From: Sambucus nigra
Lineage: Eukaryota; Streptophyta; Magnoliopsida; Dipsacales; Adoxaceae
Assembly: GCA_949130495.1 (NCBI GenBank)
Contig: OX422215.1
Coordinates: 14,299,302-14,363,301, forward strand
Length of the DNA: 64,000 nucleotides
Direction: 5' to 3'
The position numbers and the translations under genes are program-made. Shown here piece by piece: positions 23,488 to 34,800 of the stretch (its first letter is position 1; every line of letters starts with the position of its first letter). The notes below the pieces were generated by a model. That model did no database searches, was not told the origin of the DNA, and worked only from the letters and a program-made list of their open reading frames with translations.

Positions 23488-24315
23488 TGAATTCTCAAAG
23501 TTTTGATGAATTAAATCTTTTGAATTTGAAGTTTGCAAAACGAATTGAAATTATTGAAGAAGAAAATTCTCATTTTAGACTTATGATCACATATTTGCAA
23601 AGTTTTCAAACTCAAAGAGATATCATTCGTGAGAAGTTTGCAGCTTTGTATGATAACTTTAAATTTGGAATTTTTAGTAAAGGAAGAGAATGGTAATAGA
23701 GTCCTTACTTTAGAAAAAGAGTTGGAGGACTTTAAAAATTCTAGGATTTGTGTCGTTGATGAAAATAATTTGATTAATGATTTTGTGGCACGTGAGAAGA
23801 CTCTTAGGGATAGTTTTGCTCATATTTAGGGGGAGCGAGATAACCTTCTAGGGGTAATTGAAAATTTAAGGAAGGAGTCCCTAAAATTTGAGGAGTCTAA
23901 TTCTTTGCTTGAGTCTAAAATTTTGAACTTGAAAAATGATTTAAGTGATTCAAGTAGTGATGGTAGTGGCTTATCTTGTTCAAGTGATTCAAATGTTAAA
24001 GCCAAAATCATGGATTGTTTTAGAGTGTCAACCACATCCGAGGGTGTTATAAAAGGTCAACCTAGAGGTCTCTGTCCTCGTCGATTTTTCACATGTTCGC
24101 ATTGCGGTAACAAAGGTCACTGTAGGAGTTTTTGTTGTTATCTTAGACAACACCCTTGGAAGTTTAAACATAGTGTCCCGTCGGTTCTCAAAACCTATTT
24201 GGTTATGCATACACATATTTGGGTTAGGAAATATGTTTTGGAGATGCTAAATGCTTCGTTGGTTTATTCTCACATTCTATCACATGATGCTTCACATGCT
24301 ATTTTTTATGCATGA
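23488..24315 (+). pseudogene. S2 gag remnant (coiled coil plus CCHC knuckle)
   Basis: From MNSQSFDELNLLNLKFAKR the product is a heptad-rich coiled coil (EKELEDFKNSR, ERDNLLGVIENL, LLESKILNLKNDL), then a serine/aspartate-rich stretch, then an intact zinc knuckle FTCSHCGNKGHCRSFC (24088-24135; C-x2-C-x4-H-x4-C) with RNA-binding role by family. It is broken by one frameshift near 23690 and a stop at 23827. The N-terminal UBN2-type domain and first knuckle present in S1 are missing. Gag ends at a stop at 24313. Confidence 0.78.
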
Positions 24316-26560
24316 TTGTGTTGCCATGTTTATTATATGCTAGTCTTTAGATCATAACTCATGTCTTGCTAATGTTATGATAAGTGTATCTTTTATATTA
24401 TATTTTTTTCATTTATGTAGTCTTATTTGAAAAATACAAAAAGATTGTCCTTGATAAATTTTTTGAAAATATAAAAACATTTTTGGTTTTAAATATTTTT
24501 GAGGAAAATACAAAAACATATTATTTTTGGTTCAAAAATATTTTTAGAAAAACCCAAAAATATTTTTGTTTGTTTTTGTGTAGTGAGTATTTCATGTTTG
24601 ATATGGCATATTGGTTTCTTGGACCCCCGACATTTCACTTATCCATGTGTCTAGGACATTTGATCATAATTGTTGATTCATTGAATGATCTTAACCATTG
24701 TCTAAATGGGGTTATTTCAAAGTTGATATGAATTTGAATTCAACTTTGTATATATGACATCTTTGCACACATGCACAAGTTTATATGATTGTTTGATATC
24801 TCTTGCATATCTGAGTTTGGTGATACATTCTTATCTCAATTTTGTCATCTATGCGTAATAAGACTTTGGAAGAGGTGTGCATATAAGAACCGTTTATCGT
24901 GAGGATTAATATTGGTTGAAAAATAATGAGTTTTCATGGGAAAGGGCTGCGAATGAATAATAATCACATCGTGAAGTCGTTGATTAAAAGAGTCCAAGAA
25001 AAAATTAAGGCAAAAAGAATCATATGCCAAGGAGAGGGCGAATAGGATTTCTCTAAGTTGAGAAAAATAGAAACCTCAAAAGATCTTTAAAAAATAATAT
25101 ATATATATTTGAGGGAGAATTAAAAACAGGTTTGCATCGTGAATCCTTATGTTTGAAAATCGTATCATGACGTTATTGTTTGTAGAATCATTAATATTCT
25201 GGATTTGTGTGCTTGTTGATTGTTTAGTTGATTTACCTCAATATATTGATTATCGCGTATGACTAAAACTTAGTTTGATGACATTTAGCTATCAATTAGA
25301 ACTTCTTGAACGTTTCAATGTGTTGGAGTTGTGATTCATTTGTTTTAGTTCACACCCATTCACTCCATATCCATATTTGAGCCCATTGATACTATGTTGG
25401 CATGAAACTCACATTGTTTTACTTGTTTTATTTTTTTTGTGTTGAGTTTTTTTTGTTGTTGTATGCTATTTCCAGTTGCCTTTTCAGGAAATTTTTTCAC
25501 TGGACAAAACTTCATCATTTTTAGAGCTGGAATTGAGATTTTTTTTATGTCGTTTGAACGACACCAGGACTTCGTTCGAGCGATAAGTCCATGATGCTTG
25601 AAGGTCTGATGTGGCGAGGTTTGTGCGATTGAATGAAAAGTGCTAGGTATGGGTCACGAGAATCGTTGCGCGAAGGTTGTTTGATGGGTTTCATCGCGCA
25701 ACAGGCTACTACTTTGGGTTTTTTAAGGTCGCGAGATGCATGGTTAAAACGACCTAGCATTGTGGTTAAAGTAATCTATGAGGGATTTTTTAGGGTTGTT
25801 CCTGTTTTCGTACATGTTTCATTTTATTGATGATTTTCTTCAGTATTAGTACTTCTGGACATTTTATATGTAGTGTTGATTGTTATGCATGATGGATTTT
25901 ACTGCATTATTCGTTTAGTCTTATCAATACTGATTTTGATGATTTCTTTCATGTGACTTATGTTTTATAGCTACGAATTTGGTACATTGTGATATTTTTA
26001 GCTGGCAGGTTTCATTTTTATCCAGATATGCTTCATTGATTCCTTAACGCTAGATTTGATGTTTGTTTATATTTTTCATGTATTGTCTATTCGAGACAAA
26101 AAGGGGTGAGATATATGTGATTTAGAGGGGATGTTGTTTATGAACACATATTTTATTGTTGCACTATAATATGATATCATATTCTTTCATGCCTATATAT
26201 TGGTATTAATTAGTTTGCACAATTTGATATCCTCATTCCAATGTTATTTTCAAATTGGTATCAAAATATTTTGCTCACATATTTAAAAAATGGTTTGTTT
26301 TTACTTGTTGATATTTTTATATCATTTTTTCCTCCATACTTCACTGGGTATTTGTCTATTTCATGTGTGTAGGTATTCTTCAGCGAGTCAAGATTGCAAG
26401 ACTACATCACAATCAGACAGTTTATGCTTGCCAAACCAACATGTACTATTCTTGTCCTGTAATTTTTTATTTTGGGTTTTATGGGATGGGATTTAGGTGT
26501 CATACGGCTTGATGTCCCGGCTTAGGCATTTCACTGTTTGGATTTTGTCCCGAATTAGTC
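24316..26560. other. S2 internal non-coding block
   Basis: AT-rich DNA without a credible gene. 24425-24560 has repeated AAAATACAAAAA words shared with S1 (about 8010-8110, opposite strand). A second, short cluster of TTTGAACGA/TTCGAGCGA palindrome-like words is at 25549-25585, outside any LTR. The rest shows T-rich and C-poor composition. Open frames here are short and lack motifs. Confidence 0.65.
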
Positions 26561-26573
26561 AAAGGGGGAGATT
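26561..26573 (+). other. S2 polypurine tract
   Basis: AAAGGGGGAGATT directly precedes the LTR start TGTAAGGACA. The core GGGGGAGATT is the same as in S1. Confidence 0.9.
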
Positions 26574-27769
26574 TGTAAGGACAAAATTTTCAATTAAGTC
26601 CATCATAAGCATTTTACTTATTCCCAAAACAAAAGTCATGGATAGATTTTGTATTGTCACGATTCCCACACAATATATGACATAAATTTTATTGAAGATG
26701 TTGTGTCCAAGCTTCAAATATTTATCATGTCGAGATTATTTTGGTGCACGTTCCACGTTTTCATTGCATTTAGATCTCTCGAGTATGAATGCGAAACGTT
26801 TATGGGACTCAAAAAATATTTTTAGGATGTTATTTTTGTAAACAAATGCATTTAAAAATATTTAACTTCATTTATTCTGAGATAAGGATTGTTGAGAGTC
26901 ATATTAAACCTTCCCTTGTGTTTAGAAGGGTCAAACGACACTTGCAGTCGTTTGAGTGACATTGCAATGTCGTTCCAGCGAGATGAACATGTCATTCGAG
27001 CAACATGGCCATTTCGTCTGAGGGGCATGCTTATCTTGTTCAAGCGATGCGTTGACTTAAGTTTATTGTTTAAGGTGTGTTTCACTCAGAATTTCGTAAG
27101 TTGCAGAACCAGAAAATTAGTTTCCAAACAGTACATTTTCTGCACAAGTTTTCTAAGGATTTCAAAGTCTAAAAACATACTTAGAGCTTCAAGATACGAG
27201 CTTTCATACTCTTATGCTATAGAGATCTTGGTTTGCACCATTGATTTGTTTTTCCATCATTAAATAATTATTCGTTGGGTTTTGCAGTGAAGAAGCAAAT
27301 GATTTTTTGTTCAACATCGTAGATGTAGCCAAACTGTATCCATAAACACTGAGGCATTCGTGGACGCGTGTGTTGTGGATAGTATTGTAAAAGGACTTTT
27401 GGGTGGGCACTGTAGAGTAGTGGTTGAAGGATCAAAAGAGCATCAAGACATGTAGGGTATCGAGTCATTTAGTAAGTCTAATGTCTGTACTTTGTAATAC
27501 CACATCATAGTGATTGTCTGGCTTTGACCGTGTGAGGTTTTTTTTCCCTTAGTGATATCCTCGTACATTCGGGGTTGCCTTTGTGAACTTATTTGTTTGA
27601 CTTACCTTAATCACCCAGATGCATGGTTAGGATTAAACAAAATAAAATTAGGCGTAACTAAAATTGGTTCACATACTTGGTGCGGTTTAAAACATGGAAA
27701 GAGTTTTTTCAATAAGAAAGTTGTTTTTAAACATCCTTAAAACACATTCGAAAGAAAAATGGGCCTACA
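26574..27769 (+). repeat. S2 3' LTR
   Basis: It starts TGTAAGGACAAAATTTTC and ends GGGCCTACA, 1196 bp. Palindromic cluster at 26933-27053, TATA-like TTATTGTTTAAGG at 27063. Target duplication CTTAT follows. Confidence 0.92.
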
Positions 27770-29480
27770 CTTATCCTTAGAATGTTGAGGGGTCTTCTTG
27801 TTTTTTGTGCTAGTTGACATAGATTCATCGATATTTTTCTCTTGTGGGTCCACTGGGATGAAGGAAGTGTGTGAACACCTTCCTATGGTTGTTCAATTAA
27901 TGGTAGAGGCTACCGAAATCAGATCTGGCCCATTTGAGGGAGCTTTGGATTAGATACCACATTCCATAGTGGTATCCTGCACTTTGGGTAAGAGGTGATG
28001 GGACACAACCCACACATTTCATTTGGGTATTGGTGAGATGATGGTCACTCCCTTGGACGTTCATCAGTTTATAGGGATGGAGTGCAAGCGTAAAGAGATA
28101 GTGGTGGACCATACCCTGTGCATTTCTGAGGTGGTAGTGCGAGCTTCCTTAGGTGACATAAGGAGGATTGTGTCAGGGGACTCGATCCATATATCAGTGT
28201 TGAATGAGACCTTGCTTTCGAGCAGAATTGATGAAATCGACAGATGGTGGAAACAAGTGGCGATATCGCCCACTTGTGATTTATTCCTTTCCTGAGTATC
28301 ATCTCAGATATCCACCTATACGACTGGGGGATCATTATGTTGGCATCCCTCTATGATTCCTTGGATGCTTTCAGTCAGTGTTGCCAACAGACTTTCACGA
28401 GGCCCTTGTATATTTTGAAGGAAATCTTTATATTTAACTTCCTCTTATTTTCTTACCATCTCTCCATTTTCATTCCTTTTAACATTTGTATTGCCTTCTG
28501 CAGATGTTGTTTTATGAAATGTTCAGGAATAATGTCAAGTTTATATCCTTGAAGGCGAGCGAACTGAGGAATTTATCCAGGATGTGTAGGTGGAGGAAGT
28601 CTAATAGGTGACCGAACTAGTCCCTATCTTTAAAGGATGTACGGGCGGTGTTGAATGCCCAGACAAGAGATTAGGTTAGGCTTATACTTTGATCTTTTAT
28701 GGTTTAATACTTTTATTTTACTAACTCTTATAAGGGAAATAGGTCACTTTCCACCCCTGGCATTTGTCTTTAGCAGCCGCGATGATCGGCATGCATGCCT
28801 AAATAAGGAAGCTATTGGTGCACGATTTTGGGTATGTCTTATACCTGGGAAAGAGGTTCGTGACCAAGTTATGGAGTTGAGGTAGAGGTCCCACCATCGA
28901 TTCCTCTGGAGTATATGAGATGGGTACAAGAGATGTCTGATGAGAAGAGGCGACAACAATGGAGGGTAAGAGTTTCACGCACTATACTAACATGACAGCG
29001 GGCTATGATTACCTGGATTTTATGCCCAGCTGGTTGATGACCTCATGTATCTATAACGTGGAGAATATTCTTCCACATATAATGGGATCTGGTGGAGGAA
29101 CCAACGTACCAGCGGCATTGGCCCATAGCATGGGGGAGGTATTGTGATGGTAGCGGAGGAGTTTTTTTCCATCGTATTTCCACCCCTTCTTATCATATTT
29201 GGGTCATAGTGGGGAGGTGGTCTTGGTGCCTCATCGCCCTCATGCAAAGATAGATGGCTTCGCAGGTCTTCCTGAGGAGTCTTTCTAAAGATATGTATGA
29301 CTTATCTTCTTCTTTTCATATTTTTACGTTTTTGATTTTCTCTTTCTCAATACTATTCGCTTGCTTTTGTTGGTTGGGTTATTTTATAAACTATCCATCT
29401 GTCGACGACCTGGCTAGGGGATATTCGGGACTATATGGAATTCGTATTCGTCTATATGAGGAAGTCGGACAGCTCTAACC
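27770..29480 (+). pseudogene. E2 antisense gene A, PMD exons
   Basis: After the intron 1 remainder (T-rich, ending TTGTGCTAG near 27818) the frame gives HSIVVSCTLGKR, then HTFHLGIGEMMVT and DVHQFIGM: the PMD core, aligned with E1 HTFHFDFGEIMVT. It continues SLGDIRRIVSGDS and LYDSLDAFSQCCQQTFT, then a T-rich intron 2 with acceptor TTGCCTTCTGCAG (about 28503), then MLFYEMFRNNVKF, YMRWVQEMSDEKRR and YDYLDFMPSWLM. A last exon is seen around 29400-29480 (DDLARGYSGL). Stops and frameshifts are frequent (27951, 28293 and others). Same architecture as E1 gene A; function unknown. Confidence 0.8.
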
Positions 29481-29910
29481 TGGTGCCACTGGCTACATCT
29501 AAGGAGATCTCCGGTTCTAAAAGTAGGATGTATATCACATGTCATCAGGGTAAGTGTGTTCGCCAGGGCACCTGATGTGAAGGTTTTATTCAACTTTTGG
29601 ATGGTTCGAACTGCGTACCGATTTATCTTTTCTTTTTTATTTTCTATTTTATTGTACCTGGTGAAAAATTTAATCACGTTTGACAAGTTTATATATGAGA
29701 TTCATTTTTTTAATTATCTTGATTTAGTGGCTTACTCTACATGCACATTAATTTTCTCCTAAGATTTTAGTTATTACAAAGGTAAGATAGAAAAATAGAA
29801 GAAAAACTCGAAGAAGGCTTTTTACCAATAAGAAATTTTTTACTAATAAAAATCTTTATTTTGGAAATGATATATATAAAAAAGGAAAGTAAAGAATTTT
29901 TGAAAATAGG
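29481..29910. other. E2 spacer between antisense genes A and B
   Basis: AT-rich; no gene visible. It ends at the gene B promoter module. Confidence 0.5.
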
Positions 29911-30068
29911 GGTGACAATCGGCAAACCCCTTGACCTGCTTATCGGCATAAGGACTAAGTCAAAATCACTTCCTTTGCTTTGATTTCACTTCCTTTGTAA
30001 TTAGAGTACTTAGGATTAGCAGCAGCTCTAGTTGCTTGTCTTTTATGAGTGCTTGTGGGAATAAAAGG
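29911..30068 (+). promoter_or_regulatory. Promoter-like module of E2 gene B
   Basis: GGTGACAATCGGCAAACCCC (29911) and TTATCGGCATAAGG (29940) are followed 110 bp later by a TATA-like GGGAATAAAAGGGG (30060-30068). The gene B start codon is at 30139. Compare 13490-13672 on the other strand. Confidence 0.6.
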
Positions 30069-30138
30069 GGAATTTGATTGAGGTTTTCATCACCATAATT
30101 AAAACTTCTTTTTTTGTAATCTTTCTTCTTCTTCAGAA

Positions 30139-31029
30139 ATGGCGCTTTCAATGTTTGAAACTTTCTTAGCTTATGTCAAAGGCTTAGAGTCCATGTGCCT
30201 CAACAACGTTAATTATGAAGTTTCATCTTACGTCGTGTCTCCTTGTGGCATAATTGCCCAATAGATTGTAATCTTTTAGAAGCGGCGGTGCAATTCTGGT
30301 ATCTTCAAGAGAATGTCTTTTGATTTTTCCTGGATGACGTGTTCCCCACTTATGAACGGTTCTCCGTTATATTGGGTGTAAAACCAAGTGTTACGAGAAC
30401 CATGCCAAATTTATCTCATTCTCCTTGAGTATCACTAGTCGAGTTTCTCCATGTCTCTCCCTGAGCTGCCCAACCATTGGTGCATAGAGGAAGTACCATC
30501 CTCCCGGTGGTATTGAACTCCATGTGCAGAAAATATTTCACTAATAATGGCTTTGTCAGTTCCGTAGCCCTAGGATTGACTGTCAGCCTTCTTTTGTAGA
30601 CAGGCAAGATGATGAATGACCCTGAGGTAGCCATGATAGTATTGTGCATGTCTTACTAATATTGTATAACTGCTATTATATTGGCAGAGACCCTTAATGG
30701 ACTAGATGCATGGAGAGAGGGACGGGATAATTTCTTATAGGGGAGCCCTATTATGTTGTTCATGTGGTTGTTTCGCCTGGCAAACTATCTTGAGTACCCT
30801 CTATCAGCTGTTCCCAATTTCTTTTCTCAGTCTTACTTCAGCTTTGTCCCAACGATGGAGAACGGGGTGAATTGTCTCATAGAGCATGGGGCCAGGAGTC
30901 TTAGTTGGTTTGTACTGTGGTGGGGCAATTTGTAGCACATCTAGCATCTGGTGATTTCTAGTATGTGCGGTTGGTGCGACTTCGCTAGACCTTTTTCTAT
31001 CTTTCATGCCAGATTTTGCGCCAAGTTGG
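30139..31029 (+). pseudogene. E2 antisense gene B, 5' part
   Basis: Start MALSMFETFLAYVKGLESMC at 30139. Later AAVQFWYLQENVF and TYERFSVILGVKPSVTRTMP align with E1 EVEFWYPKDHVF and TYEEFSAMLGINSSVPATMP. Then MLFMWLFRLANYL (30753) aligns with MLFMWLSERFHM. The frame is interrupted by stops (30260, 30273, 30328 among others). At 31029 a CACTA transposon is inserted; homology resumes at 40326. Confidence 0.72.
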
Positions 31030-31044
31030 ACTACACCAAAAGCA

Positions 31045-31310
31045 GTAATCTGACACGATTTAAAACTATACCAGATCAAATCTGGCACGGTTTTGAACTG
31101 TGCTAGAATCAGGTGTTCCAAAATGGCCACTTTTTTCTAGCACGATTTAAAAATGTGCCAGATTTGACCAAACAGGAACACTTCTGGCACACTTTTAAAC
31201 CATGCCAGACTTTGATATTTCTGGCACACTTTTGAACCGTGCCAGATTAAGCACATTTTGATAAACTTTTGGCACAGTTCAAAACCGTGCCAAATTTTTG
31301 GATAAAAGAA
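31045..31310. repeat. CACTA left subterminal repeats
   Basis: At least five units of the form CTGGCAC-N-GTTTTNAAC-N-GTGCCAG, each nearly palindromic (for example CTGGCACGGTTTTGAACTG at 31081). Such arrays are transposase binding sites in this superfamily. Confidence 0.85.
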
Positions 31311-31824
31311 AAAAAAATTATTTTTTTGAAAACTAGAAAATTCACAAATTGCAAATCTTGCACATTGTTGATAAACTAATGTACATACAAACTTCAAAAT
31401 ATTACAAGTCTTTAGTACTTCACAGACCAAAAAAAATTGGGCATAGTTACCTCTATTTTCTGAACATTCTAAAACCTGCTAATATAAAACCTGGATAACA
31501 TAAAGCCCGCACGGCCACAAAATATAAAAAATAAACTTACAAAAGACCGCACGACTATAAAAGTTTACAATAAAACTACAAAAGCCTGCACGGACATAAC
31601 ACAAAAAAAATAGAATCATGAATAAACCCCTTATTGTAAACCATTGAGTTCTCCGTGTGTTCCCCGTGAATAAATGCTAACGATAAAATGTTATCCTGCA
31701 AAAAAAATAGGATACAAAAAAGATACGATATTAGTAACCAAGTAATTTATTAAAAAAAAGTTTACTCAAGCTAAAACAATTACATATAGGAGTGACAATT
31801 ATTATATTCTAAAATTGAAAATCT
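31311..31824. other. CACTA interior, left of the tandem array
   Basis: AT-rich, no gene. It contains a loosely repeated AAAGCCCGCACGG / AAGACCGCACGA / AAGCCTGCACGG word (31503, 31543, 31582) spaced about 40 bp apart. Confidence 0.5.
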
Positions 31825-34800
31825 TACGCAAGTTATGACTACACTGTCAGTTCGTACAAGCTACATTCATCCCGTGCGAGGTGTGCGTGCCTCTCAAGGG
31901 GCCGTTTGGGGGGTGGTTTGGATTTTCACCCTCAAACGACATGTTTTCAAGCCTAATCTACAGATTTTAAAATTATCATCATATTCTCAAACTGGGAGAC
32001 CCACGACTACGCGGTCAGTTCATACAAGTTACATTAGTCCCGTGCAAGGTGTGGTTTGGGTTTTCACCCTTAAACGGGTTATTTTTAAGCCCAATCTACG
32101 TATTTTGAAATTATCGCCTTACTCTCAAACCGGGAGACCCGTGACTATGCGATCAGTTCGTATAAATTACATTGGTCCCGTGCGAGCTGTTCGTGCCTCT
32201 TACGGGGCCATTTGGGGGCTGGTTTGGAATTTCACACTTTTAAGGGCTTGTTTTTAAGCTTAATGGATATATTTTCAAATTATCATCATAACCTCAAATC
32301 GAGGGGCCGGTGACTACACTGTCAATTCGTACAAGTTACATTGGTCCCGTGTGAGGTGTTTGTGCCTCTTACGAGGCCGTTTGGGCGCTAGTTTGGGTTT
32401 TCACCCTCAAACGGCTTATTTTCAAGCCTAATCTATGAATTTTGAAATTATCATCATATTCTCAAACTGATAGACCTGCGACTACGAGATCAGTTCGTAC
32501 AAGTTACATTAGTCTCGTGCAAGGTGTTCGTGCCTCTTACGAGGCCTTTTGGGGGCTGATTTGGGTTTTCACCCTTTAAGGGATTGTTTTTAAGCTTAAT
32601 CGATATATTTTCAAATTATCATCATATTCTCAAACCGAGAGTCCCGTGACTACGCTGTCAGTGTGTACAACTTACATAGGTCCCATGCGAGGTGTTCGTG
32701 CCTCTTACGGGGTCGTTTGGTGGTTGGTTTGGGTTTTCACCCTTTAAGGGCTTATTTTTAAGCTTAATCGATATATTTTAAATGATAACCATATTCTCAA
32801 ACCGAGATGCCCGTGACTATGCTGTCAGTTCGTATAACTTATATTGGTCCCGTGCAGGTGTTCGTGCCTCTAACGGGGTCGTTTGGGGTCTGGTTTGGGT
32901 TTTCACCCTCAAACGGCTTGTTTTCAAGCCTAATCTACATATTTTGAAATTATCATCATATTCTCAAATCGGGAGACCCGTGACTACACGGTCAGTTCAT
33001 AAAAGTTACATTAGTCCCGTGCGAGGTGTTCTTGCCTCTTACGGAGCCGTTTCGGAGCTGGTTTGGGTTTTCGCCCTCAAACGGGTTATTTTCAAGCCCA
33101 ATCTATGTATTTTAAAATTATCATCATATTCTCAAATTGGGAGACCCGTGACTATTTGATTAATTCGTACAAGTTACATTGGTCCCGTGCGAGGTGTTTG
33201 TGCCTCTTACTGGGTCGTTTGGGGGTTGATTTGGGTTTTCACCCTCAAACGGGTTGTTTTCAAGCCTAATCTATGTATTTTGAAATTCTCATCATAATCT
33301 CAAATAAGGACGCCCGTGACTACACTATCAATTCGTACAAGTTAAATTAATCCCGTGTGAGGTGTTCGTACCTCTTACGAGGCTGTTTGGCTGCTAGTTT
33401 GGGTTTTGACACTTTAAGGGCTTATTTTTAAGCTTAATTGATATATTTTTAAATTATCACCATATTCTCAAACCGAGAGACCCGTGACTACACTGTCAGT
33501 TCGTACAACTTATATTGGTCCTGTGCGAGGTGGTTGTGCCTCTTACGGGGCCATTTAGGGGATGGTTTGGGTTTTCACCCTCAAACGGCTTGTTTTCAAG
33601 CCTAATCTACATATTTTGAAATTATCATCATACTCTCAAACCAGGAGAACCGCGACTACGCGGTCAGTTCGTACAAGTTACATTAGTCCCGTGCGAGGTG
33701 TTCGTGCCTTTTACGGGGTCGTTTGGGGGCTGGTTTGGGTTTTCACCCTCAAACGGGTTAATTTCAAGCCCAATCTATGTATTTTGAAATTATCGTCATA
33801 TTCTCAAATCGGGAGACCCGTGACTATGGGGTCCATTCGTACAATTTATATTGGTCCCGTGCGAGGTTTTTGTGCGTCTTTTTGGGGGTTGGTTTGGGTT
33901 TTCACCCTCAAATGGGTTATTTTTAAGTCTAATCTACGTATTTTAAAATTATCATCATAATCTCAAACCAGGAGGCCCGTGATAACACTATCAATTCGTA
34001 CAAGTTACATTGGTTCGTGCGAGGTGTTCGTGCCTCATACGGGGCCATTTGGGGGCTGGTTCAGGTTTTCACCCTCAAACGAGTTGTTTTCAAGCCTAAT
34101 CTATATATTTTTAAATTATCATCATATTCTCAAATTAGGAGGCCCGTGACTACGCGGTCAGTTCATAAAAGTTACACTGTTCCCGTACGAGATGTACGTG
34201 CCTCTTACGGGGCCGTTTGGGGGCTAGTTTGGATTTTCACCCTCAAACGGGTTATTTTCAAGCCTAATCTACATATTTTGAAATTATCATCATAATCTCA
34301 AATCGGGAGGCCCGTGACTATGATGTCAGTTCGTACAAGTTTCATTGGTCCTGTGCGAGGTGTTCGTGCCTCTTACGGGGCCATTTGGGGACTGGTTTGG
34401 GTTTTCACCCTCAAACGGGTTGTTTTCAAGCCTAATCTATATTTTTTGAAATTATCATCATAATCTCAAAACGGGAGTCCCGTGACTACACTGTCAATTT
34501 GTACAAGTTACATTGGTCCCGTGCGAGGTTTCGTGCCTCTTACGGGGCCGTTTGGCGGCTGGTTTGGGTTTTCACCCTTTAAGGATTTATTTTTAAGCTT
34601 AATCGATATATTTTCAAATTATCATCATATTCTCAAATTGAGAAGCCCGTGACTATGTTGTTAGTTCGTACAACTTATATTGGCCCCGTGCGAGGTGTTC
34701 GTGCCTCTTACAGGGACGTTTGGGGGCCCGTTTGGGTTTTCCCCCTCAAACGGCTTATTTTCAAGCCTAATCTATGTATTTTGAAATTATCGTCATATTC

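Larger units (their letters stand above)
22200..27769 (+). mobile_element. Pol-less Sirevirus-like Ty1/copia element S2 in E2 gene A intron 1
   Basis: LTRs at 22200-23383 and 26574-27769 enclose a degenerate tRNA-iMet PBS, a partial gag, about 2.2 kb of AT-rich non-coding DNA and a polypurine tract. A perfect 5-bp target duplication CTTAT is at 22195-22199 and 27770-27774. No pol domain is present. Layout, PPT and LTR termini match element S1, so both belong to one non-autonomous family or to close relatives. The LTRs show many differences, so the insertion is old. Confidence 0.93.
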
